Source of the DNA: Gymnodinialimonas sp. 57CJ19
GTDB taxonomy: Bacteria > Pseudomonadota > Alphaproteobacteria > Rhodobacterales > Rhodobacteraceae
DNA: 64,000 nt
Direction: 5' to 3'
Assembly: GCF_038396845.1 (NCBI RefSeq)
Contig: NZ_CP151587.1
Coordinates: 186,001 to 250,000, forward strand
Part shown: in pieces, positions 8,738 through 16,933 of the stretch
How positions within the stretch are numbered: position 1 is the first letter of the stretch
Layout: every line of letters begins with the position of its first letter
The notes under the pieces: model-generated
Seen by the model: only the letters and a program-made list of their open reading frames with translations
Databases searched by the model: none
Told to the model about the DNA's origin: nothing
Program-made: the position numbers and the translations under genes

Positions 8738-9619
8738 CTAGGCCCCCAGAAAGGCCCGCACCTCAGTCGATTGCGCATCCAGGGTCTTGCGCATCTTGGC
8801 GAAAGCTGCGGCCTCCAACTGGCGCACGCGTTCTTTCGACAGGCCCAATTCTCCGCCAAGGCTTTCCAGCGTACGGGGGGCATCGCGCAGCTTCCGCTCG
8901 CGCACGATGAACCTTTCACGCTCATTCAACGCGTTCATCGACGCGATCAGCCATTCGCGCAACTGCGCCGTGTCGTGGGAATGCTCGACGATATGCTCGG
9001 CCTGCTCCGCATCATCCTCCAGCGCGTCAATCCACTCTCGTCCCTCATCCTCGGCCGATTGCGTGGCGTTCAAAGAGAAGTCAGACCCTGACAGCCGCCC
9101 GTCCATCATTTCCACGTCATGAAGCGGCACGCCCACATCCTGCGCGATCATCTCGAGCAATTGGTGCTTGTCCAGCGGCTCACCGGTTTTCAGCGCCTCT
9201 CTCTCCAACCGCGCCTGGACCCGGCGCATGTTGAAAAACAAGCTTTTCTGTGAAGAGGTCGAGCCGGTGCGTACCATCGACCAGTTTCGCATGACGTGGT
9301 CTTGCACACTCGCCTTGATCCACCACACGGCATAGGTCGAAAAACGCACGCCGCGATCGGGGTCAAACTTTTCGGCAGCTTTCATCAGGCCAAGGCCCGC
9401 TTCCTGGATCAGGTCATTCATCGGCGCGCCGTAGCGTTTGAACTTGGCCGCCATGGAGATCGCAAGCCGCATGTAGGCGGTGATCAACCGGTGCAGACTT
9501 TCCTCGCAGCGGTCATCGCGCCAAGCATAGGCCAGCTTCAGTTCCGTTTCTGCGTCCAGCATCTCTGCCTTCATCGCGCGACGGGAGATGTTGAACTCTC
9601 CACTCCGATCCACAGCCAT
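8738..9619 (-). CDS. rpoH: RNA polymerase sigma-32 factor, RpoH-II type
   Basis: A 293-residue heat-shock type sigma-70 family factor. Region 2 contains YMRLAISMAAKFKRYG, the core-binding stretch DLIQEAGLGLMKAAEKFDP and the RFSTYAVWWIKASVQDHVM segment used for -10 recognition. The RpoH box is seen as TGSTSSQKSLFFNMR. Region 4 ends with LGLSKERVRQLEAAAFAKM for -35 recognition. The sequence matches the RpoH-II subgroup known in Rhodobacter, which mainly serves singlet-oxygen and oxidative stress rather than classical heat shock. The start MAVDRSGEF is chosen because of its distance to a good ECF-sigma promoter (9675-9704). It is divergent from cobU. Confidence 0.93.
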   Translation of the reverse strand: MAVDRSGEFNISRRAMKAEMLDAETELKLAYAWRDDRCEESLHRLITAYMRLAISMAAKFKRYGAPMNDLIQEAGLGLMKAAEKFDPDRGVRFSTYAVWWIKASVQDHVMRNWSMVRTGSTSSQKSLFFNMRRVQARLEREALKTGEPLDKHQLLEMIAQDVGVPLHDVEMMDGRLSGSDFSLNATQSAEDEGREWIDALEDDAEQAEHIVEHSHDTAQLREWLIASMNALNERERFIVRERKLRDAPRTLESLGGELGLSKERVRQLEAAAFAKMRKTLDAQSTEVRAFLGA

Positions 9620-9674
9620 TTTGACCCCCCGGTTTTTCCTGCACATCAGACGCGCATGTACGGCGCCTTTAATT

Positions 9675-9704
9675 GTGTTACGCAGGGGCTCGTCGGTTGG
9701 ATCA
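9675..9704 (-). promoter_or_regulatory. RpoE-type (ECF11) promoter of rpoH
   Basis: On the minus strand, TGATCC (9704-9699), an 18-base spacer and TAACA (9680-9676) match the sigma-E promoter known from Rhodobacter sphaeroides (TGATCC-N18-TAAGA) with one mismatch. Transcription would start near 9668, giving a leader of about 50 bases before the rpoH ATG at 9619. In R. sphaeroides rpoHII is a known member of the RpoE singlet-oxygen regulon, so the match is expected on biological grounds. Confidence 0.75.
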
Positions 9705-9721
9705 CTCTTAAGGACAGAAAA

Positions 9722-10273
9722 TTGCGCCTGCCTCCTATCAGCCTCGTCCTTGGGGGCGCCTCCAGCGGAAAATCCGCTTTTGCCGAACGCATGGTCCGTC
9801 AAAGCGGTCTGGCCAAAGTCTACGTCGCCACCGCCGAGGCGCGCGACGGCGAAATGAAGACGAAGATCACCAAACATCGGGGACAGCGGGCGGGTCAGGG
9901 ATGGCGCACGGTTGAAGCCCCCCACGAAACCGCCACCGCTTTGACGCAGATAGAGGCAGGCGAAATCGCGCTGCTGGACTGCGTCACGTTTTGGCTGACA
10001 AACCTGATGATCGACGATGGCGATTGGGATGAAGAGCTGGAGATCTTGCTCGACGTCTTGGTGCAAATGCGCGCTCCCGTTGTGCTGGTCAGCAACGATG
10101 TTTCCGGCGGCGTTGTCCCCGAGAACGCGCTGGCCCGCGCGTTTCAGCGGGCTCAGGGTGTGGTGAACCAACGCCTCGCCGCGCAAGCGGATCTGGTGGT
10201 CTATGTCACGGCGGGTCTGCCCACGGTCCTGAAAGGGGAGCCGCAATTGGATGACGTGGATGAGCCTTGGTAA
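9722..10273 (+). CDS. cobU: Bifunctional adenosylcobinamide kinase / guanylyltransferase
   Basis: A 183-residue enzyme of the late cobalamin pathway, which phosphorylates adenosylcobinamide and then transfers GMP to it. The P-loop GGASSGKS is at residues 11-18, His52 in KHRGQR is the expected guanylylated residue, and VSNDVSGGVVPEN is a family signature. No ATG is available; a TTG at 9722, seven bases after a TAAGGA Shine-Dalgarno, gives the normal length. The 3' end overlaps the next gene by 7 bases, suggesting coupling. It is divergent from rpoH. Confidence 0.9.
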   Translation: MRLPPISLVLGGASSGKSAFAERMVRQSGLAKVYVATAEARDGEMKTKITKHRGQRAGQGWRTVEAPHETATALTQIEAGEIALLDCVTFWLTNLMIDDGDWDEELEILLDVLVQMRAPVVLVSNDVSGGVVPENALARAFQRAQGVVNQRLAAQADLVVYVTAGLPTVLKGEPQLDDVDEPW

Positions 10274-10851
10274 CCCCGCGCCGCCTTTTCCTGATCCGTC
10301 ACGGGCCGACCCATCAGACGGTCTTCACCGGCTGGCGTGATGTGCCCGCTGACCTGTCCGACACCGCCGCCGTGGCCCGGATGCGCGATCATCTACCGCC
10401 CGATGCGCCAATCGTCTCGTCTGATCTGAAACGCTGTGTGGCAACAGCCGACGCCATCGCGGGCGGGCGGGTGCGGCTGCCCCATGACCGCGACCTGCGG
10501 GAATTTGACTTCGGCGCTTGGGATGGTTTGGGGTTTGAAGAGGTTGGCAAACGCGACCCGTTCCTGAGCCGGGCCTTCTGGGATGACCCGGGCGACATCA
10601 CGCCGCCGGGTGGCGAAAGCTGGAACGACGTGGCGACCCGTGTCAGCGGCGCTGTCACCCGACACATGGCGAATCGGCCCGGCGATCTTGTGGTGGTGGC
10701 GCATTTCGGCGCGATCCTGTGCCAGATTGGTCTTCTGACCGGACAGACGCCGAAACAAACTATCGCCCAGAAGATTGATCCCCTGTCGGTATCCGAGTTG
10801 CATTTTCACGGGTCGCACTGGTCTCTGACCTCGGTAAACCACTGTCCCTGA
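10267..10851 (+). CDS. Histidine phosphatase family protein (CobC-like)
   Basis: A 194-residue phosphoglycerate-mutase-like phosphatase. The catalytic RHG motif is at residues 11-13 (LFLIRHGPT) and the second catalytic His is in VVVAHFGAIL. Its overlap with cobU suggests the alpha-ribazole-phosphatase role (CobC) in assembling the cobalamin lower ligand, but the family is broad. The start must be a non-ATG codon; TTG at 10267, inside the end of cobU, is the best in-frame choice because the RHG motif lies so close to the N-terminus. Confidence 0.8.
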   Translation: MVTPRRLFLIRHGPTHQTVFTGWRDVPADLSDTAAVARMRDHLPPDAPIVSSDLKRCVATADAIAGGRVRLPHDRDLREFDFGAWDGLGFEEVGKRDPFLSRAFWDDPGDITPPGGESWNDVATRVSGAVTRHMANRPGDLVVVAHFGAILCQIGLLTGQTPKQTIAQKIDPLSVSELHFHGSHWSLTSVNHCP

Positions 10852-10924
10852 AGGTGGGCCCTGATCGTGGCCCCGTCACTGCGTTTCGATTGACGCGCCC
10901 GTGCCTGAACGGCTTATTGCCCCC

Positions 10925-11608
10925 ATGACCTATGAACTTCTTGTCGGACAACAGTCCTATTCCAGTTGGTCCCTTCGCGGCTGGCTGTCCTTCGCGCCCT
11001 TCGGCATTCCCGTCACGCTCCATAAGGTCGAGATTTACGGCGACACCTTCTTTGAGGACGTCGTAGCCTTCGGCGGCAACCGGACCGTGCCCGCCGCCCG
11101 CACGCCTGAGGGCGGGATGCTGGCCGATAGCATGGCGATTACATGGCATGTGGCCGAGACCTTTGCCGATCGGGGCGTATTACCTGCCGATCCCGTTGAC
11201 CGGGCCGAGGCGATGTCGATCATCTCCGAGATGCACGGCGGTTTCGCGGCCCTTCGCGGCGCATGCCAGGTAAACCTCCGCAACGCTTGGGCTGGTTTTG
11301 AGCCCTCTCCCGAGGTTTTGGCCGATGTCGCCCGGTTTGAAGAGATCTTGGCGCGGGCCGTTTCCCGGCCCGGTGGGCCGTTCCTTTTTGGCGCGTTCAC
11401 CTTGGCCGATGCTTTCTACGCCCCCTTGGCGACGCGCCTTTTGACGTATGGTCTGCCCATGTCTGATCGGGCAGCGGCCTATGCGAAAGCCGTCGTCACC
11501 CACCCTTCCTTTGTTGAGTGGCGTGATGCGGGCATGAAAGAGACCAAAGAAATCGCGCGCTACGACAAGGCGCCGCTGGAACGGATTCCTTTCCCGACGT
11601 ATTCTTGA
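10925..11608 (+). CDS. Glutathione S-transferase family protein
   Basis: A 227-residue cytosolic GST-like protein. The N-terminal thioredoxin-like domain shows QQSYSSWSLRGWL with the likely glutathione-activating Ser, a cis-Pro region (RTVPAARTPEGGMLADSMAI), and an all-helical C-terminal domain containing FLFGAFTLADAFYAPLATRL. It starts at the ATG at 10925; an upstream GTG would add eight residues with no family support. It is monocistronic in appearance, 73 bp after the histidine phosphatase. The substrate is unknown. Confidence 0.88.
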   Translation: MTYELLVGQQSYSSWSLRGWLSFAPFGIPVTLHKVEIYGDTFFEDVVAFGGNRTVPAARTPEGGMLADSMAITWHVAETFADRGVLPADPVDRAEAMSIISEMHGGFAALRGACQVNLRNAWAGFEPSPEVLADVARFEEILARAVSRPGGPFLFGAFTLADAFYAPLATRLLTYGLPMSDRAAAYAKAVVTHPSFVEWRDAGMKETKEIARYDKAPLERIPFPTYS

Positions 11609-11642
11609 TGCGGGCGGTGCTCTTAATGCAAACACGGGTGCG

Positions 11643-11658
11643 TTAACCATTCGCTAAC
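11643..11658 (+). promoter_or_regulatory. CtrA-like box upstream of comM
   Basis: TTAA-CCATTCG-CTAAC differs by one base from the CtrA full site TTAA-N7-TTAAC and also contains the half-site TTAACCAT. It lies 25 bp before the comM start codon. CtrA controls competence and gene-transfer-agent functions in Rhodobacter capsulatus, so a site here is plausible, but a single motif match is weak evidence. Confidence 0.4.
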
Positions 11659-11682
11659 CATCTTCGGGCCAGACTTGGCGGC

Positions 11683-13224
11683 ATGTTTGAAGCCGCCAGC
11701 CCCGAGGCCCTTGCCCTGACCCATACCGTGGCCTTTGAAGGGCTGGAGGCCCGCCGGGTCGAGGTGCAATGCGCCGTAACCTCGGGTCTGCCGGGCTTTG
11801 CTATTGTGGGCTTGCCCGACAAGGCCGTGTCCGAGGCCCGCGAACGGGTGCGCACGGCGTTGCAGGCCATGGCCATCGCCCTGCCGTCGCGGCGGATCAC
11901 CGTGAACCTATCCCCCGCCGATATACCGAAAGAGGGCTCCCACTTCGATTTGCCCATCGCCTTGGCGCTTTTGGCAGCCTTGGGCATCTTGCCGAAAGAG
12001 CGGGTGGAAGAGGCGTTGTCCCTTGGTGAACTCTCCCTCAACGGACGCTTGGTGCCAGTGTTGGGCGCGCTGCCCGCCGCCCTTGCCGCGGGAGAGGATA
12101 ACCGCACATTACTGTGCCCCACTGGCTGCGGCGCGGAAGCCGCCTGGGTGGGTGCGACGCCGGTTTTCGCGGCTGCGTCCTTGGGCGATTTGATCGCTCA
12201 TCTCACCGACCGCGCCCCCTTGGAGCCCGCGGCACCGGGTGAGGTTGCCGCCGATCCGGGTGAGAAATGCCTGTCCGAAGTGCGCGGGCAGGAACGCGCG
12301 AAACGGGCGATGGAAATCGCCGCGGCGGGGCGGCATCACCTGCTGATGGTCGGCTCTCCGGGGTCTGGTAAATCCATGTTGGCGGCCAGGCTACCGGGGA
12401 TTTTGCCGCCGCTCTCCGCGGCCGAGGCGTTAGAGACCTCGATGATCCATTCCCTGTCCGGGTTGCTGGACGAGGGCGGCATATCGCGCACCCGGCCTTA
12501 CCGGGCGCCGCATCACACGGCCTCCATGCCCGCAATCGTGGGCGGCGGGCGCGGCGCGAAACCGGGGGAAATCAGCCTTGCCCACAACGGCGTGCTGTTC
12601 CTTGATGAGTTCCCCGAATACCCCCGCGCGGTTCTGGAAACCCTGCGCCAACCGATTGAAACCGGTGATGTCATGGTGGCGCGGGCCAATGCCCATGTGA
12701 CCTACCCCTGCCGTTTCCTGCTGATCGCGGCGGCAAACCCTTGCCGCTGCGGGAACCTCTATGATGCTGATGCCGCGTGTAGCCGTGCGCCGATCTGCGG
12801 GCAGGACTATATGGGAAAGATCTCGGGTCCTCTCATGGACCGGTTTGATTTGCGACTGGAGGTGCCCCCGGTTGCTTTCTCGGACCTCGATCTTCCCGCC
12901 TCCGGCGACACCAGCGCCACCATCGCCGCGCGTGTCGCGCTGGCGCGCGACGTGCAGGCGGCTCGCTTTTCCGCCCTGGGGGCGTCAGCGCGGGTGAACG
13001 CCGATGCCGAGGGGGCATTGCTGGACGAAATCGCCACGCCCGATGCGGAGGGCAAGGCGATGCTGTTGCAAGCGGCTGAGAAGTTCAAACTCACCGCGCG
13101 CGGTTACCATCGCGTTTTACGCTTGGCGCGGACCATCGCCGATCTTGACGGGGCTACGACGGTTGGCCTTCCCCATATCGCCGAAGCCATCGGCTATCGG
13201 CTTGTCGCGGTGCGCGAAGTTTAG
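11683..13224 (+). CDS. comM: YifB/ComM family Mg-chelatase-like AAA ATPase
   Basis: A 513-residue protein of the ComM family, a hexameric helicase that promotes branch migration of incoming DNA during natural transformation. The N-terminal Lon-protease-like domain (about 1-170) starts with AFEGLEARRVEVQ and GLPGFAIVGLPDKAVSEARERV. The AAA module has Walker A GSPGSGKS (224-231) and Walker B-like GVLFLDEFPEYPR. The region FLLIAAANPCRCG...CSRAPICG carries the family's Cys cluster, followed by SGPLMDRFDL. A CtrA-like box lies just upstream. It is convergent with gshB across a patch of GC-rich hairpins. Confidence 0.93.
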   Translation: MFEAASPEALALTHTVAFEGLEARRVEVQCAVTSGLPGFAIVGLPDKAVSEARERVRTALQAMAIALPSRRITVNLSPADIPKEGSHFDLPIALALLAALGILPKERVEEALSLGELSLNGRLVPVLGALPAALAAGEDNRTLLCPTGCGAEAAWVGATPVFAAASLGDLIAHLTDRAPLEPAAPGEVAADPGEKCLSEVRGQERAKRAMEIAAAGRHHLLMVGSPGSGKSMLAARLPGILPPLSAAEALETSMIHSLSGLLDEGGISRTRPYRAPHHTASMPAIVGGGRGAKPGEISLAHNGVLFLDEFPEYPRAVLETLRQPIETGDVMVARANAHVTYPCRFLLIAAANPCRCGNLYDADAACSRAPICGQDYMGKISGPLMDRFDLRLEVPPVAFSDLDLPASGDTSATIAARVALARDVQAARFSALGASARVNADAEGALLDEIATPDAEGKAMLLQAAEKFKLTARGYHRVLRLARTIADLDGATTVGLPHIAEAIGYRLVAVREV

Positions 13225-13231
13225 GAAGAAA

Positions 13232-13345
13232 GCACCGGAGGTGCATCGCCTGGAAACGCACCGGAGGTGCGATGACTAGGGCGCCGAAGGCGCGGCGGAG
13301 CCCCTCACGCCGAAGGCGCCATGCAAAACCCCGTGCCGAAGGCGC
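13232..13345. repeat. Cluster of five short hairpin repeats (REP-like)
   Basis: Two copies of GCACCGGAGGTGC (13232-13244, 13258-13270) are followed by GCGCCGAAGGCGC (13281-13293), CGCCGAAGGCG (13308-13318) and GTGCCGAAGGCGC (13333-13345). Each is a 4-5 bp stem around GGA or GAA. They lie between the convergent ends of comM and gshB, so they may work as a bidirectional terminator or mRNA-stabilising element, or be a proliferating short repeat. Confidence 0.75.
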
Positions 13346-13348
13346 GTC

Positions 13349-14293
13349 TCACGCCATCGCGGCAACACGCCCCTCGATCGCTTCCCAGATCTTCGCGGCA
13401 ATGTTCACACCGTCGAACCGCTCCAACTCCTGAATACCCGTCGGCGAGGTCACGTTGATTTCGGTCAACCAACCGCCAATCACGTCGATACCGACAAACA
13501 CCTGCCCCATCTCTTTCAGGCGGGGACCGATGATGGCGCAAATCTCTTTCTCTCGCTCTGTCAGGGCCGTGGCCTCCGGCTTGCCGCCCACATGCATGTT
13601 AGAGCGCACCTCCCCCTTGGCGGGCACGCGGTTGATGCCACCGACCGGCTCCCCGTCCACCAAGATCACCCGCTTATCGCCTGCCGACACGTCGGGCAGG
13701 AACTTTTGCATGATCAACGGCTCTCGATTGATGCCGGTAAACAGCTCATGCAGAGAATTCAGGTTACGGTCCTCAGGCGTCAGGCGGAACACACCCGCGC
13801 CGCCGTTGCCATAAAGCGGCTTCAGGATCACGTCGCCGTGGTCTTCCTTGAACGCCTTCAACATGTCGATGTTGCGGGCGATCATCGTGGGCGGGGTCAG
13901 ATCGGGATAGTCGAGCACCAACAGTTTCTCTGGTGAATTACGCACCCAGAATGGATCATTCACCACCAATGTCTTACCGCGCAGGCGATCCAGCAAATGC
14001 GTCGTGGTAATGTACCCCATGTCGAACGGCGGGTCCTGGCGCAGCCAGATCACATCTACCTCTGCCAAATCCACAATCTCGGCGGTTTGGGCCGTGACAT
14101 GGGCGTCCTTCTCGCGCTGAACAGTGATGCGGCGGACGCGGGCGCAGACCTTGTCTTCGCGGTAGAAGAGATCGTCAGGGGTGTAGACCATCAGCTCGTG
14201 GCCACGGGCCTGTGCCTCTTCCGCCAATCGGAACGTCGAATCCGCGTCAATATCAACGTCTTCAATCGGATCCATCTGAAACGCGATCAACAT
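13349..14293 (-). CDS. gshB: Glutathione synthase
   Basis: A 314-residue ATP-grasp ligase joining gamma-glutamylcysteine to glycine, the second step of glutathione synthesis in the cytoplasm. Family signatures are [15 protein letters not shown] at the N-terminus, [27 protein letters not shown], the ATP-grasp [16 protein letters not shown] loop, and [20 protein letters not shown]. The C-terminal [20 protein letters not shown] holds the Mg-ligand Asn. Length is normal. A GST gene nearby uses the product but lies in another transcription unit. Confidence 0.96.
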   Translation of the reverse strand: MLIAFQMDPIEDVDIDADSTFRLAEEAQARGHELMVYTPDDLFYREDKVCARVRRITVQREKDAHVTAQTAEIVDLAEVDVIWLRQDPPFDMGYITTTHLLDRLRGKTLVVNDPFWVRNSPEKLLVLDYPDLTPPTMIARNIDMLKAFKEDHGDVILKPLYGNGGAGVFRLTPEDRNLNSLHELFTGINREPLIMQKFLPDVSAGDKRVILVDGEPVGGINRVPAKGEVRSNMHVGGKPEATALTEREKEICAIIGPRLKEMGQVFVGIDVIGGWLTEINVTSPTGIQELERFDGVNIAAKIWEAIEGRVAAMA

Positions 14294-14360
14294 ATCTGCC
14301 CCTCCGGTATTGGCTCTGGCCCTTTATGTGACGCGCCAAGGGCGCAGGTGCAATGGGGGA

Positions 14361-14714
14361 TCAAGCAGAGAGCGCGTTCACGATCACGTCGAAACGGCCC
14401 TGCCCATCAATCAGGGCCACGTCAAACCGCATCGGTGTTGCCAGTCCCTTGGGGAAGGTACCAAGGCAGTGTTCCGCGCTACGCAGGAGGCGCCCGATCT
14501 GGCGTCTTGTCAGGGATTCAGCCGCGCGGGCATGGGTGCTGGAGCATTTCACCTCGACGAAAACAACTTCTCCGTCTTTTTCAAGGATCAGGTCAATTTC
14601 ACCGGCGGGGCCGCGCCAGCGGCGGGCGACAAGCCGGTGGCCATGATCAAGGTAGACACGCAACGCACTGTCTTCTGCGGCTTTGCCCTTGAGATAGGAC
14701 GCCTGCCCCCTTAG
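14361..14714 (-). CDS. YraN/UPF0102 family nuclease-like protein, start unclear
   Basis: A protein of roughly 117 residues of the YraN family, which has a restriction-endonuclease-like fold. Clear family core: ARRWRGPAGEIDLILEKDG followed by VVFVEVKCSS, the E...D...ExK pattern. No ATG, GTG or TTG lies close upstream in frame: the frame passes through the end of rsmI, an AGGGGG sequence sits at the rsmI stop, and the first canonical in-frame start downstream is TTG at 14663, which would remove the first helix. The coordinates given start at the codon overlapping the rsmI stop. Either a rare start codon or ribosomal frameshifting from rsmI may apply. Confidence 0.7.
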   Translation of the reverse strand, partial: LRGQASYLKGKAAEDSALRVYLDHGHRLVARRWRGPAGEIDLILEKDGEVVFVEVKCSSTHARAAESLTRRQIGRLLRSAEHCLGTFPKGLATPMRFDVALIDGQGRFDVIVNALSA

Positions 14715-15568
14715 CCGCCGTTTTTCAGCCGCAGCCCCAGTTGATACACGTCCCGTTTGGACATCCCCAACATCTCGGCCACATGGTTTGACGCGGCTTT
14801 CAGCGGCATGTCTTCCAACGCTATGGTCAGGGCCGTTTCCACATCCTGTTCCGATGGGGTCTGGGCTGTGGCGCGGCCGATCACCACCACGATTTCGCCC
14901 TTCAACGTACGGTCCGCCAGCAACTCTCGGACCTGTCCACAGGTGCCGCGTATCACTTCTTCGAAACGTTTGGTCAGTTCCCGGCAAATCGCCACCTCTC
15001 GATCATCGCCCAGAGCCTCGCACAATTCACCTAACATTCGGTGAATGCGTTTGGGGCTTTCATAGACGATCACCGTGGCCCCCGCCGCATCGAGGCCGTT
15101 GAGCCACTTCGCCCGAGCGCCCGTCTGGCTCGGCGCAAAGCCCGCGAACAAGAACCGATCCGATGCAAGGCCCGACACCGTCAAGGCAGCCAGTGCGGCC
15201 GACGGGCCGGGGGCGGAAAATACCGAATAGCCCGCATCAATCACAGCGCGTCCCAATTGATAGCCGGGATCGGCGACCAAGGGCGTGCCCGCCTCGGAGA
15301 CATAGGCCACGGACAGACCCTTATCCAACGCGCCCAACACACGGGGCCGCGCCTCTGCGCCATTGTGGTCGTGGTAGGGAATCATCGGGCGGCCGTTGAC
15401 CGGCACGCCGTGAATTTCCATCAGCTTGCGGGCCGTTCGCGTGTCTTCGGCGGCAATGACATCCGCCCCGCGCAACACATCCAGGGCACGAAGGGTGATA
15501 TCACGGGCCGAGCCAATGGGCGTGGCCACAAAATGCAGGCCGGGGGCGATGGAAATGGCCACGCTCAT
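14711..15568 (-). CDS. rsmI: 16S rRNA (cytidine(1402)-2'-O)-methyltransferase
   Basis: A 285-residue SAM-dependent methyltransferase that 2'-O-methylates C1402 in the decoding centre of 16S rRNA. Tetrapyrrole-methylase-type motifs are visible: LHFVATPIGSARDITLRALDVL at the N-terminus, AAEDTRTARKL, YVSEAGTPLVADPGYQLGR and SAPGPSAALAALTVSGLASDRFLFAGF. The start MSVAISIAPG (15568) is preferred over an upstream Met that would add 20 residues of unrelated sequence. It is divergent from the LpoA-like gene, a conserved arrangement in Alphaproteobacteria, and is followed directly by yraN. Confidence 0.95.
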   Translation of the reverse strand: MSVAISIAPGLHFVATPIGSARDITLRALDVLRGADVIAAEDTRTARKLMEIHGVPVNGRPMIPYHDHNGAEARPRVLGALDKGLSVAYVSEAGTPLVADPGYQLGRAVIDAGYSVFSAPGPSAALAALTVSGLASDRFLFAGFAPSQTGARAKWLNGLDAAGATVIVYESPKRIHRMLGELCEALGDDREVAICRELTKRFEEVIRGTCGQVRELLADRTLKGEIVVVIGRATAQTPSEQDVETALTIALEDMPLKAASNHVAEMLGMSKRDVYQLGLRLKNGG

Positions 15569-15766
15569 GGGCGTGCCTCCGCCTGCGGTGAAACAATGCG
15601 GTCCTCTCCCATTGAAATGGCCCGGCATTCCGGTCCATTAGCCAAGCCGAGGGGCATGCGGCATCGGGTGTTGCGTTTACTTGAACGGATTATCGCCGTA
15701 GCGTGCATCTGCGGGCCTCTCGCCACGTCTATTTCTGTTATGCCTCTTGGGGAGGGCCTTCATCCT

Positions 15767-16933
15767 ATGGTTTCCGGTTTCAGCACACTTCGCAACCCGC
15801 TGCGCGCGTTGGTCGCCCTTCTTTTGTCTTTTGTCCTCACGGCCTGTCAGATCGGCGGCGGCCCTATTGGGCTCGGAACGGGGCCGCGTGTCGGCCAAAC
15901 CGTTGAGGTCGCAATGCTTTTGCCCGTCAGCGGCTCGGGCGGGGACGCCCTGTTGGCGCGCAGTCTGGAAAACGCCGCACGTCTGGCCGCGGCCGATGTT
16001 GCCGGGTCCGCGACGATTGAGATCACCGTTTACGACACCGCAGGTAACGCGGCGACCGCGGCCACCCGCGCCCAAGAGGCCGTGTCGGCGGGCGCCGACG
16101 TCATCGTGGGCCCGCTTCGGTCCGATGCGGCCGCGGCTGTGGGTGTGGCTGTCGCGAACTCCAACATCGCGGTTCTAAGCTTCTCCAACAACACCGAGAT
16201 CGCGGGCGGCAACGTCCTCGTGCTCGGCCACACGTTTGCCAACACCGCTTCGCGAATCGTGACCTATTCGGCCCGCCAAGGCCGCGGCAATATCGTGCTG
16301 GTTCACGCCAACAACCTGGCCGGTGAGGTTGCCCGCGACGCCGTGCGCAGTGCAGCTTCCCGGTCCGGCGCGACGATCACAGCAACCGTTCCTTACGAGT
16401 TCAGCCAGAATGGCGTGGTGAACGCCGTGCCACAGGTCGTGTCTGCGGTGCGCTCTGGTGGTAACGCCATTCTCCTGTCGTCCAACAGCGCCGGTGCCTT
16501 GCCGTTGTTCGCACAGCTTCTGCCCGAGAATGGGTTGGATACCTCCAGCATTCAAATGATGGGCCTGACCCGTTGGGATATCCCACCCGCAACGCTTCAA
16601 TTCACCGGCTTGCAAGGTGGTTGGTTTGCGCTGCCAGACCCCAACGCCACGGCCAGCTTCAATGCTCGCTACGCCGCTGTAAACGGGGGCGCGCCCCATA
16701 CCCTTGGCGGGCTTGGCTATGACGCCATCCGCGCCATTGCAGCAACAGCAGCTTCGGGCCGTATGGGGTCTGCGGATCTGATTGCGGCAGGCCAGATTGA
16801 CGGTTCCGGCGGCGCGTTCCGCTTCCTTAACAACGGCACAATCGAACGGGCATTGGCCGTGGCCGAGATTGCAAACCAACAGGTAAATGTCATTGACCCT
16901 GCCCCAAGCAGACTTGGCGGTGCCGGCTTCTGA
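15767..16933 (+). CDS. LpoA-like penicillin-binding protein activator lipoprotein
   Basis: A 388-residue outer-membrane or periplasmic lipoprotein. The signal sequence ends in the lipobox LTAC (about residues 23-26). The rest has the type-1 periplasmic-binding-protein fold: VEVAMLLPVSGSGGDAL, VYDTAGNAATAATRAQEAVSAGADVIVGPLRSD and NSNIAVLSFSNN. In gamma-proteobacteria LpoA activates PBP1A; alphaproteobacterial proteins in this position carry the same annotation without direct proof. The start ATG at 15767 follows GGAGG at 15751-15755; an in-frame ATG at 15740 is an alternative. Its 3' end overlaps glnD by 47 bases. Confidence 0.82.
   Translation: MVSGFSTLRNPLRALVALLLSFVLTACQIGGGPIGLGTGPRVGQTVEVAMLLPVSGSGGDALLARSLENAARLAAADVAGSATIEITVYDTAGNAATAATRAQEAVSAGADVIVGPLRSDAAAAVGVAVANSNIAVLSFSNNTEIAGGNVLVLGHTFANTASRIVTYSARQGRGNIVLVHANNLAGEVARDAVRSAASRSGATITATVPYEFSQNGVVNAVPQVVSAVRSGGNAILLSSNSAGALPLFAQLLPENGLDTSSIQMMGLTRWDIPPATLQFTGLQGGWFALPDPNATASFNARYAAVNGGAPHTLGGLGYDAIRAIAATAASGRMGSADLIAAGQIDGSGGAFRFLNNGTIERALAVAEIANQQVNVIDPAPSRLGGAGF

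Noticed and set aside
13225..13348. CRISPR-like array in the comM-gshB spacer
   Set aside because: The repeats are only 11-13 bases, differ in sequence and have spacers of uneven length; no cas genes are present.
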